From Lachnospiraceae bacterium (GTDB lineage: Bacteria > Bacillota > Clostridia > Lachnospirales > Lachnospiraceae): DNA of 64,000 nt. The stretch lies in contig JAILKJ010000016.1 of assembly GCA_024693845.1 (NCBI GenBank), positions 25,388 to 89,387 of the forward strand, read 5' to 3'. Positions 62,050-64,000 of this stretch are shown here, in pieces. Numbering within the stretch: position 1 is the first letter of the stretch; every line of letters starts with the position of its first letter. Below the pieces are notes generated by a model that saw nothing but the letters and a program-made list of their open reading frames with translations, ran no database searches and had not been told where the DNA came from. The translations under genes and the position numbers were made by a program.

Positions 62050-64000
62050 ATGAAGTGGCTCAGTAAAGGAATCGTTAAATCCAGATTTCTGATCTTTTTC
62101 ATCAGTCTGGCATTACTGGTACCCTCCGCCATCGGCTATTTTGCCACCAGGATCAATTATGACGTGCTGGCATATCTGCCTAAGGATATCGACACGATGG
62201 TAGGTCAGGAAATCCTGAAGGAGGATTTCGGTACAGGTGCTTTTTCCATGGTGGTCATGCAGGGCATGCCCTTTAAGGATGTGGCCAAGCTGAAGAAAAA
62301 CATCGAAACAGTGGATCATGTTAAAAAGGTGCTGTGGTATGATACCGTGTCCGACATTTCCATCCCCCCGGAGCTTTTGCCGGAAAGGCTGGAAAAAGCT
62401 TTTGTAAACGACGATGCTACGATGATGATCGTTCTGTTTGACACGGGCACCAGCGAAGACGAGACCATGGATGCCATCCGGGACATCCGGGTAAAGACAA
62501 GCGGACAGGCTTTTGTCAGCGGCATGTCGGCCATCGTAACGGATACGAAGGATCTTTCGGATAAGGAAACGCCTGTCTACGTTCTGATCGCAGTAGTGCT
62601 TTCGGCCATCGTGCTTTCGCTGACCATGGATTCCTACATGATCCCGCTGTTCTTCCTGTTATCCATAGGAATGGCCATCATTTACAACCTGGGTTCCAAC
62701 GTTTTTCTGGGCCAGATCTCCTATATCACCAAGGCTCTGGCGGCTGTCCTGCAGCTGGGTGTGACCATGGATTATTCCATCTTCCTGTGGCACAGCTATG
62801 AGGAACAGCAGGAAAAATGCAGCGACAGAAAGGAAGCTATGGCTAACGCCATTACGGCCACTTTCACGTCGGTGATCGGCAGCTCCGTTACCACAGTGGC
62901 GGGCTTTATCGCTCTCTGCTTCATGAGTTTTACCCTGGGACTTGATCTGGGGATCGTTATGGCAAAGGGCGTAATGATCGGTGTGCTCTGCTGTGTTACC
63001 GTTCTTCCCTCCATGATCCTGATCTTTGACGGGATCATAGAAAAGACCAAACATAAACCGCTGATCCCCCAGTTTCGGATCTCCGGTTTTGTGGCAAAGC
63101 ATTATCGGATCATAGCAGTCCTGTTTGTACTTTTATGGATCCCCGCGGTTATCGGATATAAAGGAACGAAGGTATACTACAAGCTGGATTCCTCCCTTCC
63201 GGAAACCCTTTCCAGCATCCAGGCCAATAAGGCTCTGAACGATCATTTTGAAATGAACACCATGCACCTTCTTCTCATCGATTCATCTCTGAGTCGCAAA
63301 GAGAAGGCAAAGATGGCGGAAGAGATCGAAGGGCTGGACGGAGTTAAGGCTGTCCTGGGGATCGATTCCCTGCTGGGACCCTCCATTCCCGAAGAACTGA
63401 TCCCCAAGGATCTGACACAGGAGCTTCGCAAAGGCGGCCGGGAGCTGATGATGGTCACCTCGGAATATGAAGTGGCCTCCGATGAGGTCAACACCCAGTG
63501 CGACAGGATCGAAGAGATCATCAAACAGTATGACAAAAAAGGACTTCTGATCGGTGAGGCACCCTGTACGAGAGACCTGATCAAGATCACGGATAAGGAT
63601 TTCGCCACCGTCAGTGCGGTATCCATCGGCGTGATCTTCGTGATCATCTTCTTCGTCTTCAGATCGTTGTCACTGCCGGTGATCCTGGTTGTGACCATAG
63701 AGTTTGCCATTTTTGTAAACATGGGCCTGCCCTATTATACCCATACGGTGCTGCCTTTTGTGGCATCCATCGTCATCGGTACGATCCAGCTGGGCTCCAC
63801 TGTGGATTACGCGATCCTGATGACAAACCGTTACAAAGTGGAAAGAATGGCCGGTCTTCCCAAGAAGGACGCGGTGGTAACAGCCCATCAGGCATCGATC
63901 CAATCCATCTTTGTCAGTGCCATGAGCTTTTTTGCGGCGACCTTCGGCGTGGGTCTGTATTCCAATATCGATATGATTTCGCAGCTTTGTTCCCTGATGG
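62050..64000 (+). CDS. MMPL/RND-family transporter, truncated by window end
   Basis: 650 codons are visible; the gene runs past base 64000. It is an RND-type membrane exporter of the MMPL branch, driven by proton flow. An N-terminal helix and an outer loop domain (INYDVLAYLPKD, usual for MMPL) are followed by helices with GVTMDYSIFLWHSYEE (Asp241) and, in the second half, GSTVDYAILMTNRYK (Asp586). These two Asp-Tyr motifs are the proton-relay sites of the family. AAAGGAAAGGATG lies before ATG. MMPL proteins export lipids, peptides or drugs; which one here is unknown. Confidence 0.9.
   Translation, partial: MKWLSKGIVKSRFLIFFISLALLVPSAIGYFATRINYDVLAYLPKDIDTMVGQEILKEDFGTGAFSMVVMQGMPFKDVAKLKKNIETVDHVKKVLWYDTVSDISIPPELLPERLEKAFVNDDATMMIVLFDTGTSEDETMDAIRDIRVKTSGQAFVSGMSAIVTDTKDLSDKETPVYVLIAVVLSAIVLSLTMDSYMIPLFFLLSIGMAIIYNLGSNVFLGQISYITKALAAVLQLGVTMDYSIFLWHSYEEQQEKCSDRKEAMANAITATFTSVIGSSVTTVAGFIALCFMSFTLGLDLGIVMAKGVMIGVLCCVTVLPSMILIFDGIIEKTKHKPLIPQFRISGFVAKHYRIIAVLFVLLWIPAVIGYKGTKVYYKLDSSLPETLSSIQANKALNDHFEMNTMHLLLIDSSLSRKEKAKMAEEIEGLDGVKAVLGIDSLLGPSIPEELIPKDLTQELRKGGRELMMVTSEYEVASDEVNTQCDRIEEIIKQYDKKGLLIGEAPCTRDLIKITDKDFATVSAVSIGVIFVIIFFVFRSLSLPVILVVTIEFAIFVNMGLPYYTHTVLPFVASIVIGTIQLGSTVDYAILMTNRYKVERMAGLPKKDAVVTAHQASIQSIFVSAMSFFAATFGVGLYSNIDMISQLCSLM

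Overview
The window reads as chromosomal DNA from a motile, Gram-positive anaerobe of the class Clostridia, most likely family Lachnospiraceae. This rests on the mix of genes: YhaM, MutS2 and LytTR/DUF3021 families, a Flp1/Tad pilus locus of clostridial layout, a flagellin with FliS, and an Mrp/Mbh-type antiporter cluster. AGGAGG-type ribosome binding sites are strong and many promoters are of the extended -10 type. I cannot name the genus. I saw no rRNA, tRNA, CRISPR array or complete insertion sequence.

Layout. 1-5.3 kb: the end of a DegV gene, a membrane diguanylate cyclase, an aconitase-family hydratase and a zinc-ribbon membrane protein. 5.3-20.7 kb: one continuous + strand run carrying the F1Fo ATP synthase (a, c, b, a fused delta-alpha protein, gamma, beta, epsilon). 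Fifteen bases later it continues into an Mrp/Mbh-like cation/proton antiporter module with E, F, G, split MrpA C-terminal parts, B, C and four large antiporter-type subunits. 20.8-25.3 kb, - strand: mutS2 followed by an OmpR-type response regulator and histidine kinase. 25.4-30.1 kb: a degenerate HtrA-like protein, YhaM, MetY and a LytTR/DUF3021 regulatory pair with its own LytTR-type direct repeats.

30.1-36.8 kb is an accessory segment bracketed by two nearly identical stem-loops. It holds an Rpn-type nuclease and an XRE regulator on the - strand, and opposite them an operon of an SPFH/zinc-ribbon protein, a four-helix membrane protein, a zinc-ribbon protein, a coiled-coil membrane protein and a 58-aa ORF. 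Just beyond it (37.4-40.5 kb) lies a zinc-ribbon membrane protein with a triple TPM-domain protein. Together these look like a rearranged and expanded relative of the Bacillus subtilis YdjG/YdjH/YdjI membrane-integrity proteins, without a PspA gene in view. This is my best candidate for an undescribed system.

40.6-45.5 kb: a 1033-aa helical repeat protein, flagellin and FliS. 45.9-48.6 kb: a membrane lipase and an ECF sigma/anti-sigma pair with a textbook autoregulatory promoter. 48.7-58.1 kb: a complete Tad/Flp pilus operon with two prepilin peptidases, a TadZ-like protein lacking a P-loop, TadA, TadB, TadC, a 55-aa Flp1 prepilin and several TadE-like pseudopilins. 58.1-64 kb: a rhomboid protease, a flavodoxin-SCP2 fusion, a HIT protein, DtxR-like and TetR regulators, and the start of an MMPL/RND exporter that runs off the window. 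All calls come from reading the sequence; no database search was run.
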